In this document: positions 40,219-50,755 of the stretch, piece by piece
Layout of the letters: each line of letters opens with the position of its first letter
How positions within the stretch are numbered: the stretch's first letter is position 1
Position numbers and translations under genes: made by a program
Notes under the pieces: generated by a model
What the model saw: the letters and a program-made list of their open reading frames with translations, nothing else
What the model was told of the DNA's origin: nothing
The model's database searches: none
NCBI GenBank assembly: GCA_951813855.1
Contig: OX638380.1
Location: forward strand, 698,876-762,875
Source of the DNA: an uncultured Verrucomicrobiae bacterium
Lineage (GTDB): Bacteria > Verrucomicrobiota > Verrucomicrobiia > Limisphaerales > AAA164-E04
Reading direction: 5' to 3'
Length of the DNA: 64,000 nt

Positions 40219-40497
40219 TCAAGCTTTCGCCCGGATTTGTTCCTTTTTTGCTTTGAGTTCCGCTTGCAGGTTAGAACGGTCGGCAACCAACTGACGTTCC
40301 AAGGAGTCCAAGGCTTCCGCATCGCCCCGTTCCCGAGCTTTGGCCATTTCGCCCTGCAGGAATAGCTCCTTTTCGGCTTTTTTAGCCTGATAAACTCGGT
40401 CCAGCTCCATCAGCTGAGCCCGTTGCTCTTCGCTCAAGGTCACTCCCGGTTCTTTCGCTTCCAAACGTTCCATGGCTAATTCATAGGCTGATTTCAT
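40219..40497 (-). CDS. Small coiled-coil protein of unknown function
   Basis: This 92-residue, highly charged and helical protein (SEEQRAQLMELDRVYQAKKA, AEALDSLERQLVADRSNL) has heptad-like spacing and no membrane segment. It is monocistronic and convergent with the decarboxylase operon. No family known to me; codon use and the clean ATG start support a real gene. Confidence 0.7.
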   Translation of the reverse strand: MKSAYELAMERLEAKEPGVTLSEEQRAQLMELDRVYQAKKAEKELFLQGEMAKARERGDAEALDSLERQLVADRSNLQAELKAKKEQIRAKA

Positions 40498-41434
40498 GCT
40501 TCCATTCGGTAAGGAAAAAACGAAGGCAAATCAACGAATCTTTAGCGTTCCCGCTCCATGACGGCACCGGACGGCGACTGAGCTGACGTCTCTAACCGAG
40601 CGAAAACTGCCGAGGTTGGCTGATCCTCGCCCAAGAGATGGAATAAGTAAAAACTGCGGCGGCTACTCTATCCCTGAGCCGCGGGACCCGAAAGATCTGT
40701 TGGAGCCGGATCTTAACCTCTCGGGCGGCCGATAATCGTCCACACCGTCCCGATCATTCCGAATGCGCCGGGCCACGGCGTCTTATCGGCGACCACGGCG
40801 CCACGCTATGGCTTCGATGATGACCGGCAAGCGTTTTCCGCGACTTCTCCCCAACTCAGGCACGGCATTTTTTTCGAACGAAGCCGGCAAGTCGAAGCGC
40901 GGACAGGAAAAATTATCGGAAAGGAAAATCGATCGGACCACAACGACGAGCCGGAACGGCAATTGCGGAATAAGGGAAGCGAGCTCCGGTCGCCCGGAAT
41001 TCGGAAGTCGAGGTAAACGATATTTTCAGGTGACACCAGAACGGATAAGGGCGGCCAGCAAAAGATACTCAAGCCGGTAAGAATACCGGCAGAGGCACTT
41101 GAAATCGGAACAGCCCCAAGTGGTCAAACCGCCCTGAAGCAAATTCTCATCCGGGGCAAACAACACGGTCTGCCGAGGAATTGAACTCCGGGATATCTTC
41201 GGGCGAAGGAACGCGAACCTGATCTCCGCAGACTTTCTGGTTCGACCGACGAATGAGTTGCAACCTCCCCCGCAAATCGGTCCCGCCCCGTCCGGCCCCC
41301 TGGCCGTGCCCCTATTAACGAACCGGATCATCCCGCAAAAAATGATTGCCGGACCGGGTTCGACACCCTAGCCTCGGCATCTGAAATCGTGAACGTTCGA
41401 TTCGCCCGCCTCCACCGCTGCCCAGCTACTCTTG
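40498..41434. other. Intergenic, nothing identified
   Basis: Short ORFs (for example 40763-41080 and 41026-41331) overlap in opposite frames and have no recognisable content. No RNA gene or repeat was seen. Confidence 0.35.
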
Positions 41435-43057
41435 ATGACAGTTCACATCGCTAAACCGTTTTTCGCGATTGCCGTCTCGTTATTTCTCGCTCCTCTGTCC
41501 TTCGTCGTAACTACCGGCGAACCGATCGCCTTATACGACGGCCTGACGCGTTCCTCGCCCCGGGACCAAGGTTGGATCTATCTTCTCGACCCCGCCTTAC
41601 GCAACCGGTCCCGCCAAGTCGTCGTCGACGGGGGCGTCAATCTCAATACCCGGCAGAATCCCACCGATCGAGCCGGCTATTTCGCCCGGCTCGATCCCCA
41701 TGAAACCCACCCCAAGCTGCCGGAGAGCCTCGATCGAAACCAAGAATTCCAGGTCGGGTTTTCCCTGCATTTAATTGCGGAAAGTCACAGCGCCCCTCAA
41801 CACTCCGGATTTTCCGTGATCGTGTTGACCCACGACTTATGGGGCGTCGAGTTGGGATTTCACGGCAATTCGGTTTTCTCCCGATCCGATGCGTTCCTCC
41901 GGGCCGAAATCAACGAATCGTTACCCCGATCGCACTCGGAGGCGTATCTCGACTACCGACTCGAAATCAAGGACGACACTTACCGGCTCACTGCCGGAAA
42001 CGACTTGGTGCTCACCGGTTCGCTCAAGAACTATTCGACGGTCGGGACTCCCTACGACGAACCGAACCTGATCTATTTCGGCGACAATTCCATCTCAGCC
42101 TCCGCTTCGTTCAACGTGAAAGATTTCTGGGTCGATATCGATCCGCAAGAGGAGCCGGAAGATACCACCGGACCAAAACCTCCCGATTCCGGAGACGGCG
42201 CCGTTGCGTTTGCCGTAAACCAGGAACAAAGCAGCCTGACTCTTTCGGGCACCGTCTTCGAAACGAGCCAGGTCGAAGCTCAAGCGGATAACAGCCTGGT
42301 TACGAGTTTATCGGGCGAACTTTACGTCGTCCTTCGCGACGATCACATCTTCTTTCATCCTAACTCCCGACTGAAAGCCGGAATTAACGGCGATTGGAAA
42401 CCGGATCACGATTCCAATCCGAACGCAAAACCGGCGAATTTCGGCGGCGTCATCGATCTGGGATTATTAGGCACGGCTCTCGCTGCGGTTCGCGACCTCG
42501 AGTTCGGCTTGAGCGATGCGTTGCCGGGCCGACCGCTGCAACCGTCGGGCGAAAACAGCTCCTTCTCGGCGCAACGATTGTCTCTGATCATCCCCGAGGA
42601 CGGCGAATCGAAAATCCATCTGGCTACGACCTCACTCATTCCGCTGAAACTCACACTTTCTCTGGCCGGCTTGGCCAGTTCAACGAATCTGACCGAGCTG
42701 CCGGGCACTCTCGCCGTCGCCGGTTCGGCCCAAACGCTAACCCTTCCGATAGAAATCGAAGTGTACTCTCGAGCCATACGCGACGACGACGTCAAACTGA
42801 CTCTGAAGGGAACGGTCGTCGCTGTCCGATCGCAAACCGGAGCGGAACCGCCCCGTCTGATTATCCGGCAACAAGCCGACCAAATCCACCTCACCTGGAA
42901 AGCCGAAATCGGCAAATCCTACACCCTGCAACATGCGACGGATCTCACCCAATGGAACCTCGCCGCCGAAACCCTGGTCGCCGACACCGATCCCGAAACC
43001 TGGTCGGAGCCGTTAACCTCCGGACCTCGGTTTTACCGGCTCGTCACTTCGGAATAA
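41435..43057 (+). CDS. Secreted protein of unknown function
   Basis: ATG 41435 (one codon after the in-frame TTG) opens a signal peptide (FFAIAVSLFLAPLSFVV). The N-terminal 200 residues have the strand pattern of a concanavalin-like lectin/glucanase fold (FQVGFSLHLIAES, VELGFHGNSVFSR, YRLEIKDDTYRLTAG, NLIYFGDNSISASASFNVKD). An acidic Pro-rich linker and a second beta-rich domain follow, and the protein ends RPNP-style with HLTWKAEIGKSYTLQHATDL, a repeat-like segment typical of exported Verrucomicrobia proteins. No catalytic motif is apparent. It may be co-expressed with the large gene downstream. Confidence 0.75.
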   Translation: MTVHIAKPFFAIAVSLFLAPLSFVVTTGEPIALYDGLTRSSPRDQGWIYLLDPALRNRSRQVVVDGGVNLNTRQNPTDRAGYFARLDPHETHPKLPESLDRNQEFQVGFSLHLIAESHSAPQHSGFSVIVLTHDLWGVELGFHGNSVFSRSDAFLRAEINESLPRSHSEAYLDYRLEIKDDTYRLTAGNDLVLTGSLKNYSTVGTPYDEPNLIYFGDNSISASASFNVKDFWVDIDPQEEPEDTTGPKPPDSGDGAVAFAVNQEQSSLTLSGTVFETSQVEAQADNSLVTSLSGELYVVLRDDHIFFHPNSRLKAGINGDWKPDHDSNPNAKPANFGGVIDLGLLGTALAAVRDLEFGLSDALPGRPLQPSGENSSFSAQRLSLIIPEDGESKIHLATTSLIPLKLTLSLAGLASSTNLTELPGTLAVAGSAQTLTLPIEIEVYSRAIRDDDVKLTLKGTVVAVRSQTGAEPPRLIIRQQADQIHLTWKAEIGKSYTLQHATDLTQWNLAAETLVADTDPETWSEPLTSGPRFYRLVTSE

Positions 43058-43171
43058 CCGGCCGTTAGCATGCGATCGTTACCGGAATTATCGCCTCCGT
43101 TCCGAACTTTTAATGACCACCGGTGCCGGGAATAATACATTTCTTGGACTGGCGGCCGTTCCCGTGAACTC

Positions 43172-46100
43172 ATGCATTTCCGGCTTTCACCACCAACCTG
43201 CGCTACCGGCGATCTCCTGTTGATGCGGCTTGTTTACGGCTATTTCCCGCGGCTGCTGGCCCTCGCCTGGTTCCTTTCGCTCTCGAACGGGCAGGCGCAA
43301 CGGCTCGACGAAACCTGGCGCTTGAGAATCAACGGCCAAACCGTCGCGGTCCAACCCGACGGCTCCTTCCTCATTCCCGACGTCGGCACGCCGCCCCGGT
43401 TGAATCCCGACCTGCCTCAACCGACCGGTTCCGCCCCTATCGACCGGCAACGGTTGATCGGTTTTCGCATCGATCGTTTGAACGCAACCTACGTGTATAC
43501 CGAACCGATCCCCGTCACGGCCGGAGCCGTCGTCACTTTGAATCCGTCACAATTGATTTTCAGCGAGCTCCTGCCGTCGATAGTCACCGAACTATCCCTC
43601 AAAACCGACGGCGAGTTGCCGCTGCGCATCGGACAATCGATTCAAGCCCGAACTCGCGCGATCAAGGCAGACGGCAGCCGAACGGACGTAACGGCTTCGA
43701 CCGCAAATACCGTATATCGTTCCAGCGACCCGAGTATCGCTTCGGTATCGGCCGACGGCCGAATCGCGGCGCATGCGGCCGGGACGGTTCACGTCTCGTC
43801 GATCCACGATGGAATTACCGCCAGCATCCCGGTTCGAGTCGAAGCGCCCCTCTCCTTCCGAACCATCGTCGGCTTCGTGTTGAACGCCGAGCAACTGCCC
43901 CAGGCCGGGGTCACCGTGCATGTCCCGGGAACCAACCGAACCGCGATCACCGACTCGTTGGGACTTTATTCCGTTTCCGGAATTCCCACGTCTCTGGAGA
44001 CGCCCCGGGTCAGGGTCGTCAATCAGGATTCGACTCTTTTGCTGGGCGACACCGCGGTGCTTGACGCCTCGGCTTCGCCCCTCGACGGCGGCATCCTGAC
44101 CGTCCGCACCATCCAAGAATACTACCGGCTGCCTTGTACGGACGCCGACGGCGATTGCCTGCCGGACGAAATCGAATTGCTGCTCGAACTCGATCCCGCC
44201 AACCACGATTCGGACGGTGACGGAGTGTCGGACGGTTTCGAAGACACCGACGGCGACCGGCTGGCCAACTGGTTGGAACTGGCGATCGGGTCCCAGCCGC
44301 ATCTGTTCGACAGCGACGGCGACGGACTGGGCGACGGCCAGGAAATTCTGGACTACCGCTCGGTCCCCTACTTGGCCGATACCGACGGCAACGGCGTTTC
44401 CGACCGGCTCCAGGACAGCGACGGCGATGGGTTGATCGACCTTCAGGAAGATCGCAACGGCAACTATCGCGTCGACGCCGGCGAAACCGATCCGTTGCGG
44501 ATCGATACCGACGGCGACGGCGTTACCGACGCCCAAGAATTACGCGACGGCACTTCGCCGCTCAACTTATACGCCTACGAACCGGTCAAGTTAGGGCATT
44601 ACTCCTTCGATACGGCGCAATTCACTAATTTCCTGGGGCAACCTCCCATAGTCAACGGCGGCGGATTTCCCCTCACCAGTCTCAACGAGCGAGCGGGACT
44701 CGCCTTTCACGCCAGCAACGCTTCCCGACTTACCTACCCCATCATCGACGCCGAAAACCGCATTCATTTCAACCTGTTGCGGGGCTCCGTCCGCTTTTGG
44801 TTCCGGCCCAGCAACTGGAGCAGCGGCGCCGATAGCGGCTATTTCGGCAGCCGCCTGATCGACATCGGAACTTTCGATCCGGAGCGCACCGACAACGACG
44901 GCTGGTGGGGCATCTATCTGAACGAATTGAGAACCCGGATCTATCTCGGCTCGCAAAAACCGGGATCGACCAAGGTGAATCTTTATCTCGAAAGCGAAGT
45001 CATCCGGTTCCAGGCCGGACAGTGGTACGACATATTGATCAGTTGGGGCCCTCGCCTCACCTATCCCTATGGAAGCCACGACGCCGACCGGGAACAGACC
45101 CACGCCAACACTTTCCTTTACATCAACGGCCGGCGACTCGGAATCGGTACAGGCATCGATCCCGATTGGTTGCCCAATCGCAAGGCCCTCGCCATGGGAT
45201 TCACGTTGGGCAATCAGCGAAACGGCGGTCTCAGCGCCGAAGGCCTGTTCGACGAATTAAGCGTTTACAATTATCCGCTGCGGTCTTGGAACAGCCGCTT
45301 GCAAAACAGTTATTCCTGGTCGGCCCGAGCCGATCGAGCGGCCAACACGATCTTCCTGGAGCGCGCCTTTCCCATCGACGTCTCAACGCTCCCACCGGTC
45401 CAAATCTTCCGCCGTTCCCTCGGGCAAGCCGATTGGGGCTCTCCCTTGGTCAGCGATTACTTCGCCCCTTTTTTCCTGGATCGCAATGTGGAATTGGGAG
45501 TGCCCTACGAGTACCGGATACTGGACACCAGCACGATCGACCGGCACCCCAACCGCCCGACAGTGAGGCAACAATTCCTGACCGCGGCCATCGAGCTGCC
45601 TCCGGTTCACGAACGGGGCCGCGTCATCCTGATCGTCGAAACGTCGCTCGCCGAATCGCTCAATCTCGAAATCAGCACCTTGCAACAGGATCTGATCGGC
45701 GACGGCTGGGAAGTCGTCACCCATCTCGCCCCCCGCCACGACAGCGCCGATTCACGGCGAAACGCCGAGGAGATCGAAAGGCTGCATTCCCTGATTCAGA
45801 GTTCCAGCGCCCCCCACAAGACCAACGTGGTTTTTCTGCTGGGCCACGTTCCGGTGCCCTTGGCGGGCACCATCGCCGCCGACGGCCACGACAGCACTCC
45901 CGAAAACCGACCCGATCACAGCGGGGCTTGGAGCGCCGACGGGTTCTACGGCTCGACCAATCGAACTTACTGGACCGACGTCGGCCCCAACGCCGTAGTC
46001 AATCTCGATAATCCGGTTAATTCCAATTACCCCGGCGACGGCAAGTTCGATCAGAATTTTCTTCCCCAACCCTTCGGGCATGCGGTGGGACGAGTCGATT

Positions 46101-47113
46101 TCGCCGAATTGCCCGCGTTTACCGAAGCCCGATTCCTGCCCGGGTTTCCCGGCCTCGACGACCGGGCGGTCGAAATCGAGTTGCTCCGGCAATACCTGCA
46201 CAAGAACCACCGCTATCGCCAAGGCGAGTTGCGATTTCAACCCCGATTCTCCGGCTTCCTGGGCTTTTTAGGCTTGGATCAGCAAAACGACAATTCGCTC
46301 GAGACGCGCCACCTGACGACCAGCCTCTATGGTTACGACGAATCCCGGTACATCCAGCTGCGGCCCTACTCGCAACGCATCAGTTACCAACTGGCCTATC
46401 ACGAAATGAATTCCTTTTTCAGCGGCACGGTGCTCGGTTGGGATTACGACGACAATTCCCTGATCTACCGCCATGCCGTGGAAGATCTCACCGTCCCGGA
46501 ACACGAACCGGCCGTCGGCTTTCATTTCGCTTTCGGCTCCTATTTCGGCGACTGGAACCTGGGACCGGACAACTGGATGAAAGCTTTGCTGGCGTTACCC
46601 AATTCCGGATTGGCGGCCCTTTACTACCCTCCCGGCCGATGGCGGCTGGAAAAACTAGGACTCGGAGCGCCTTTGGCGGTGGGCATGCAGGAATTCAACG
46701 ATCGGACCAAGTATTTCAATTATACCGTTCAACCCGACGGCAGCGTCACCGCCAGTTATCAATTGTTCCAATCCCCGCCCCGGATGCTGAGCATCTTGGG
46801 AGATCCCACGCTCCGATTCCAGATACTGCCGCCGCCGGCCGAACCGCAAGCGATCGAGCAAGACGGCGTATTGCTGACCTGGGAACCGTCCCCGAACAGC
46901 GAAGCTCACTACTACGTGTACCGGTCCGTCAACGGGTTCACCGGCCCCTTCGTCCTGTTGAACGCCGCTGAACCGACCACGACCAACCGCTTCCACGACA
47001 CCCAAGCCCCGTCCGGCGATAAACTCTACCGGATTCGGGCGGGCGCGACGCACCGCACCGGTTCGGGAAGCTTCGTCAATCTCAGTCAGGGAGTGTTCGT
47101 CGCCGTTCCCTGA
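43172..47113 (+). CDS. Large secreted multidomain protein with thrombospondin-type-3 repeats
   Basis: Up to 1313 residues; Met at 43223 is a likely start because the signal peptide (GYFPRLLALAWFLSLSNGQA) follows it directly. Domains in order: Ig-like BIG2 (about 143-228, YRSSDPSIASVSADGRIAAH), a carboxypeptidase-regulatory-like segment (FVLNAEQLPQAGVTVHVPG), Ca2+-binding thrombospondin-type-3 repeats (about 325-465, many DSDGDG), a LamG/concanavalin-like region (about 480-720), a long domain around VVFLLGHVPVPLAGTIAADG of unknown function, and a C-terminal FN3-like unit (VLLTWEPSPNSEAHYYVYRS). Probably an extracellular adhesin or enzyme scaffold. Confidence 0.8.
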   Translation: MHFRLSPPTCATGDLLLMRLVYGYFPRLLALAWFLSLSNGQAQRLDETWRLRINGQTVAVQPDGSFLIPDVGTPPRLNPDLPQPTGSAPIDRQRLIGFRIDRLNATYVYTEPIPVTAGAVVTLNPSQLIFSELLPSIVTELSLKTDGELPLRIGQSIQARTRAIKADGSRTDVTASTANTVYRSSDPSIASVSADGRIAAHAAGTVHVSSIHDGITASIPVRVEAPLSFRTIVGFVLNAEQLPQAGVTVHVPGTNRTAITDSLGLYSVSGIPTSLETPRVRVVNQDSTLLLGDTAVLDASASPLDGGILTVRTIQEYYRLPCTDADGDCLPDEIELLLELDPANHDSDGDGVSDGFEDTDGDRLANWLELAIGSQPHLFDSDGDGLGDGQEILDYRSVPYLADTDGNGVSDRLQDSDGDGLIDLQEDRNGNYRVDAGETDPLRIDTDGDGVTDAQELRDGTSPLNLYAYEPVKLGHYSFDTAQFTNFLGQPPIVNGGGFPLTSLNERAGLAFHASNASRLTYPIIDAENRIHFNLLRGSVRFWFRPSNWSSGADSGYFGSRLIDIGTFDPERTDNDGWWGIYLNELRTRIYLGSQKPGSTKVNLYLESEVIRFQAGQWYDILISWGPRLTYPYGSHDADREQTHANTFLYINGRRLGIGTGIDPDWLPNRKALAMGFTLGNQRNGGLSAEGLFDELSVYNYPLRSWNSRLQNSYSWSARADRAANTIFLERAFPIDVSTLPPVQIFRRSLGQADWGSPLVSDYFAPFFLDRNVELGVPYEYRILDTSTIDRHPNRPTVRQQFLTAAIELPPVHERGRVILIVETSLAESLNLEISTLQQDLIGDGWEVVTHLAPRHDSADSRRNAEEIERLHSLIQSSSAPHKTNVVFLLGHVPVPLAGTIAADGHDSTPENRPDHSGAWSADGFYGSTNRTYWTDVGPNAVVNLDNPVNSNYPGDGKFDQNFLPQPFGHAVGRVDFAELPAFTEARFLPGFPGLDDRAVEIELLRQYLHKNHRYRQGELRFQPRFSGFLGFLGLDQQNDNSLETRHLTTSLYGYDESRYIQLRPYSQRISYQLAYHEMNSFFSGTVLGWDYDDNSLIYRHAVEDLTVPEHEPAVGFHFAFGSYFGDWNLGPDNWMKALLALPNSGLAALYYPPGRWRLEKLGLGAPLAVGMQEFNDRTKYFNYTVQPDGSVTASYQLFQSPPRMLSILGDPTLRFQILPPPAEPQAIEQDGVLLTWEPSPNSEAHYYVYRSVNGFTGPFVLLNAAEPTTTNRFHDTQAPSGDKLYRIRAGATHRTGSGSFVNLSQGVFVAVP

Positions 47114-47216
47114 CCGATCGCCGACAGCCGGAACAACATGAGGGCCGGATACGGCCCGCCCCGTTCCGGAACCCAGGCGGCTGACGAGGCGAAACCGACC
47201 ACCCGTCAATTTCGAA

Positions 47217-48200
47217 TTACGGACGACCGAAATACAACCCCCGCAGGTGACTCGGCAAGGCGTCGATGATCATGCCGGCTACCTTCTCTGAACCGTATTC
47301 CGAAAGGTGATAGGCGTCGACCGTGGTGCCGACCCGGTTTTCCTCGATACGCTTGGTTTGGTACAAGTCGGACATCATTTGATAAAGATCGATCAGCCAA
47401 ACCTTGGAATTCTGAGCCACTTTCCGGACGATTTCGCTGCGCGCTTCCAAGCGCGACACGTCGTGCGAGGTCACCGGAGAACCGGGATACCAATAACCGT
47501 CAGGGCGAAACGGCAACGGGGTCAGCAAGACGGGCACCAAGTCTTGCTCACGCAGCAATTCGACGATATTCGCGAGATTTTCCCGATACTCCAACAGCGT
47601 CGTTCCCTTGGATTCCGGTTGGCTGGTGAACTCGTCGATTTGTCCCAGTTGAATCAACACCAAGTGCGGGCGGGTACGGCTCAGGATATTGACGCGGTAG
47701 CTGTTCGCCGGTTGGAAAAACGTTTTCGAGCTGAGCCCGGGCAAGCCGGTGCTCAACATGATATTAGTCACGAATCTATCCTCGTCCACGTGATCGTCCA
47801 AACCGTTGCCCCAGCCATAGTATCGGGGCGGATCCTGCCCCATATCGCCTACCGCGGTGGAATCTCCGATGACGGCGATCAGATAAGGCGGATCAGGGCG
47901 TTCGATCGGCACGGCACGGTAGAACATCCTCTGCCTGCCCCATTGGTGATCGGTGACGGTCGCCGGACCGACGATCGAATCGTTGACGACAGTCCACTTG
48001 GCCAAATCGTAACTCGACTCGATTCGCAACCACCGGTCGGCCCGGTCCGACGCCGAAACCCGAAGCTCGGCGCCGGTTCCGGCTCGATAGGACAGGGATA
48101 GATCTTGGGCGGCCAATACGGAGGACCAAGCGACCAACGCCCCGACCATCCCCAATCGAACGACACCCAGTCTCCCCAAAAGAGGTACGTGAACAACCAT
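47217..48200 (-). CDS. SGNH/GDSL-family esterase, exported
   Basis: This 327-residue protein has a signal peptide (LGMVGALVAWSSVLAAQ), a small N-terminal beta domain (about 35-100), then an SGNH hydrolase fold. Block I is IGDSTAVG (about residue 110, catalytic Ser), block III LIQLGQIDE and block V DAYHLSEYG (Asp/His pair, about 296). This matches rhamnogalacturonan/xylan acetylesterase-type SGNH proteins. The GxND of block III is GQID here, a deviation at the oxyanion position. It is convergent with the large secreted-protein gene. Confidence 0.82.
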   Translation of the reverse strand: MVVHVPLLGRLGVVRLGMVGALVAWSSVLAAQDLSLSYRAGTGAELRVSASDRADRWLRIESSYDLAKWTVVNDSIVGPATVTDHQWGRQRMFYRAVPIERPDPPYLIAVIGDSTAVGDMGQDPPRYYGWGNGLDDHVDEDRFVTNIMLSTGLPGLSSKTFFQPANSYRVNILSRTRPHLVLIQLGQIDEFTSQPESKGTTLLEYRENLANIVELLREQDLVPVLLTPLPFRPDGYWYPGSPVTSHDVSRLEARSEIVRKVAQNSKVWLIDLYQMMSDLYQTKRIEENRVGTTVDAYHLSEYGSEKVAGMIIDALPSHLRGLYFGRP

Positions 48201-49048
48201 AAAACTCTCCTCGGATTACAACGACAACTGTCTCTACGCCTAAACGACCAAATACGCCTGAACGACCATACCACCGACCCGAAACGTCGGTTCTCAGCGA
48301 AATCCGAAACGCTCTTCGCCGGCACACTGCACCGAGTTTCCGCTCGACGGTTCCGAAAGACCAAGGGTTACGGGGAAGGATTATGGACCATCATTGCGAT
48401 TATTCCTACCAAAAAAACGACGCCCGATAATCCGGGACTCCCCAGGAGTCGTCGAACCCGGGAAGTTTCTAATTCAATGCCGTCGTTTTTCGTCGCCGTT
48501 CCGAACCGAGTGACGCGAAATGCACCGGCCCGTTCCCGATCGTCCGATACCGAAAAACGGCGATTCGCCGAATCTCAGCGTCTCAGTAACCGCCGCTCTC
48601 GGACAGGCGTTTTTACGCGGATGCGATCCACCGGCCGCGGCCCAACCGGCAACCGGTTCGCAACCGCAACGGGCAAGTTGAATCCCAGCGAAGCAAAGCC
48701 AAAGCCAAAGCCAAAGCCAAAGCCAACGGCGCTATTCGCCCGAACCGATTGCGGCCGCCGCGCTTCGTTCGAGCATAATTAGCTTGAAGCGAACGAATTC
48801 ATAGCGGACCATGACCGTTTTCCATGGATACTCTTTTCGTTCGCTCGCACAGTTCCCTAGGCTCTTCGCTTCCGCCACCCGCCGACCGCTCGCTTTCCCG
48901 GGTCGATTTCACTCTGAAACCGCTTGATGGTTCCGAAACCGACTCCCGCGGCAATTAACGAATCACGAGGTTCTGACGACGGTTCCACCGGTTCCCGTCC
49001 AAATCGCCTAACGCTGAGAACCGCTTCGAGCACGGCAGTATCCGAGAA
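48201..49048. other. Intergenic with a hexanucleotide tract
   Basis: No gene is supported; ORFs on both strands lack features. Around 48695-48726 the word AAAGCC is repeated about five times in tandem. Confidence 0.4.
48695..48726 (+). repeat. AAAGCC hexanucleotide microsatellite
   Basis: About five consecutive AAAGCC units, in non-coding sequence some 320 bp before lnt. Confidence 0.85.
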
Positions 49049-50722
49049 TTGAATTCGACTTCCCCCAAACTCCAAAGCTTGCTGGAATCGCTACCCTCTC
49101 TCGCCGCCGGCGCCTGTTGGGCCCTGCCATTCCTTTGGACTCAGGCGGCGGCTTTTGCCTGGTTAGTCCCCATGCTGCTGTTAGCGGTAGTCGGCGCCGT
49201 CCGGATCGGTCCCTTCCGCAGCGGCTGGCTTTGCGGCCTGAGTTTTCATCTTTGCGCCCAATATTGGATGCTCTTAATGCCCACGATCACCGGCGCCCTC
49301 ACCGCTTGGATCAGTTTGTCCGCTTATTGCGCCCTGTTCCCGGCCATCTGGGTTTATTTCTGCTGGCGAATCCTGCCGGAAGCGCCGGCGAACCCGACGG
49401 TTTCCGGATTCGAATTCTGGAACAGAATCCAAACTCTGAGTTGGCCGAGAAGACAACTTTGGGCCCTGTACGGCGCCGTCGGCTGGACGGCCTTGGAAAT
49501 GTTACGCTCCTGGTTGTTGACCGGCTTCCCCTGGAATTTGCTAGGGGTTACTCAAGTGGAAATGCTACCGATCGTTCAGTTGGCCTCTTGGACGGGAGTC
49601 TACGGGGTCTCGTTTTTGGTCGCTTGGGTCTCGCTCGCCCTAGCCTTGGCAGTCGCCGCGATCGCCGCCCGGCCCGGCTTGCCTTGGGTTTGGAGCCGGG
49701 AAATCCTGCCGGCCGGACTGGTCATGACCTTGATCTGGATCGCCGGATATCAACGCGTTCAACACCCCCCGGAAACGCCGAACCGCCTAAGAATTGCGCT
49801 GATTCAACCCGACGTGGACCAAATGGCGATCTGGCTGGGCCTCGACAAGGAACGGCGCTTCGAAAGATTGCTCGAATTGTCGCTGACCGCATTGAACACC
49901 GAACCCCGCCCCGATCTGCTCGTCTGGCCCGAAAGCGGGATTCCGACGAATCTCGACCGGCCACAACGGATCAATTACTTCGTTCGCGATACGGCCACCC
50001 CCCTGATTTTCAACTATGTGGACCAAACCTCGACGACGAACGATAACCGGGGCCGGTTATACAACTCGGCATTCCTGATGAACCGGGAAGGCGAAATCGT
50101 CCATCGCGCCTACAAACGGCAACTGGTGATATTCGGCGAATACGTGCCGTTAGCCCGTTTTTTTCCTTTTCTGCAAAACTTGTTGAGTCCCTACAGCGTT
50201 AGTTTCGACGCCGGCGACGTCCCAGGGATTCTCCGGCTGGACCGGCCAAAATTCACCGCCGGTTCGCTCATCTGTTTCGAGGACGCCTTTCCCTCGCTGG
50301 CAAGAGACGCCGCCCGGCTCCATCCCGATTTTCTCGTCAATCTCACCAACGCCGCTTGGTTCGGTGATAGCCGCGCCCAATGGCAACAGTTGCGAGGCGC
50401 CGTCTTTCGCGCCGTAGAAACCCGCCTCCCGCTCGTCCGTTGCACCAACAACGGCATTACTTGCTGGATCGATCCCTACGGCCGCATCAAATTGGGCCAA
50501 AAACCGAACGATTATTACGGAGAATTATTCCGGATCGTAGAGGTTCCCCTCGGCGGGTCGAAGGCTCCGACGTTCTATCTCCGATACGGCGATTGGTTCG
50601 GCTGGTCCTGCGTTGCGCTGTTCGCCGGCTGGTGGGTGATGCGATGGCGAACGTCGTGGTCGCGGCCTGCCTCCCGGCGGTCAAACGACCGCCGAGCGCC
50701 GCATTCGCCGTTGAACCTTTGA
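49049..50722 (+). CDS. lnt: Apolipoprotein N-acyltransferase
   Basis: This inner-membrane enzyme adds the third acyl chain to lipoproteins. The 557-residue protein has six or more N-terminal membrane helices (to about residue 235, with the typical LTGFPWNLLGVTQ and LASWTGVYGVSFLVAW), then a nitrilase-type domain. The catalytic triad is visible: Glu in WPESGIPT (about 294), Lys in AYKRQLVIFGEYVP (about 354) and Cys in LICFEDAFP (about 408). NLTNAAWFGDSRAQWQ and ETRLPLVRCTNNGITCWID complete the family pattern. It starts with TTG. The lipoproteins suggested nearby (MsrB, RND adaptor) are possible substrates. Confidence 0.95.
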   Translation: MNSTSPKLQSLLESLPSLAAGACWALPFLWTQAAAFAWLVPMLLLAVVGAVRIGPFRSGWLCGLSFHLCAQYWMLLMPTITGALTAWISLSAYCALFPAIWVYFCWRILPEAPANPTVSGFEFWNRIQTLSWPRRQLWALYGAVGWTALEMLRSWLLTGFPWNLLGVTQVEMLPIVQLASWTGVYGVSFLVAWVSLALALAVAAIAARPGLPWVWSREILPAGLVMTLIWIAGYQRVQHPPETPNRLRIALIQPDVDQMAIWLGLDKERRFERLLELSLTALNTEPRPDLLVWPESGIPTNLDRPQRINYFVRDTATPLIFNYVDQTSTTNDNRGRLYNSAFLMNREGEIVHRAYKRQLVIFGEYVPLARFFPFLQNLLSPYSVSFDAGDVPGILRLDRPKFTAGSLICFEDAFPSLARDAARLHPDFLVNLTNAAWFGDSRAQWQQLRGAVFRAVETRLPLVRCTNNGITCWIDPYGRIKLGQKPNDYYGELFRIVEVPLGGSKAPTFYLRYGDWFGWSCVALFAGWWVMRWRTSWSRPASRRSNDRRAPHSPLNL

Positions 50723-50755
50723 CAGATAATCTCCGAGCCGTTCATTATCGTTAAC

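Noticed and set aside
40763..41331. Short ORFs between the coiled-coil gene and the secreted protein gene
   Set aside because: Overlapping on opposite strands, with no recognisable domain, signal peptide or start context.
48105..48782. 225-codon ORF between the SGNH esterase and lnt
   Set aside because: It overlaps the 5' end of the esterase gene in antisense, ends in the AAAGCC tract and is unusually basic; no family features.
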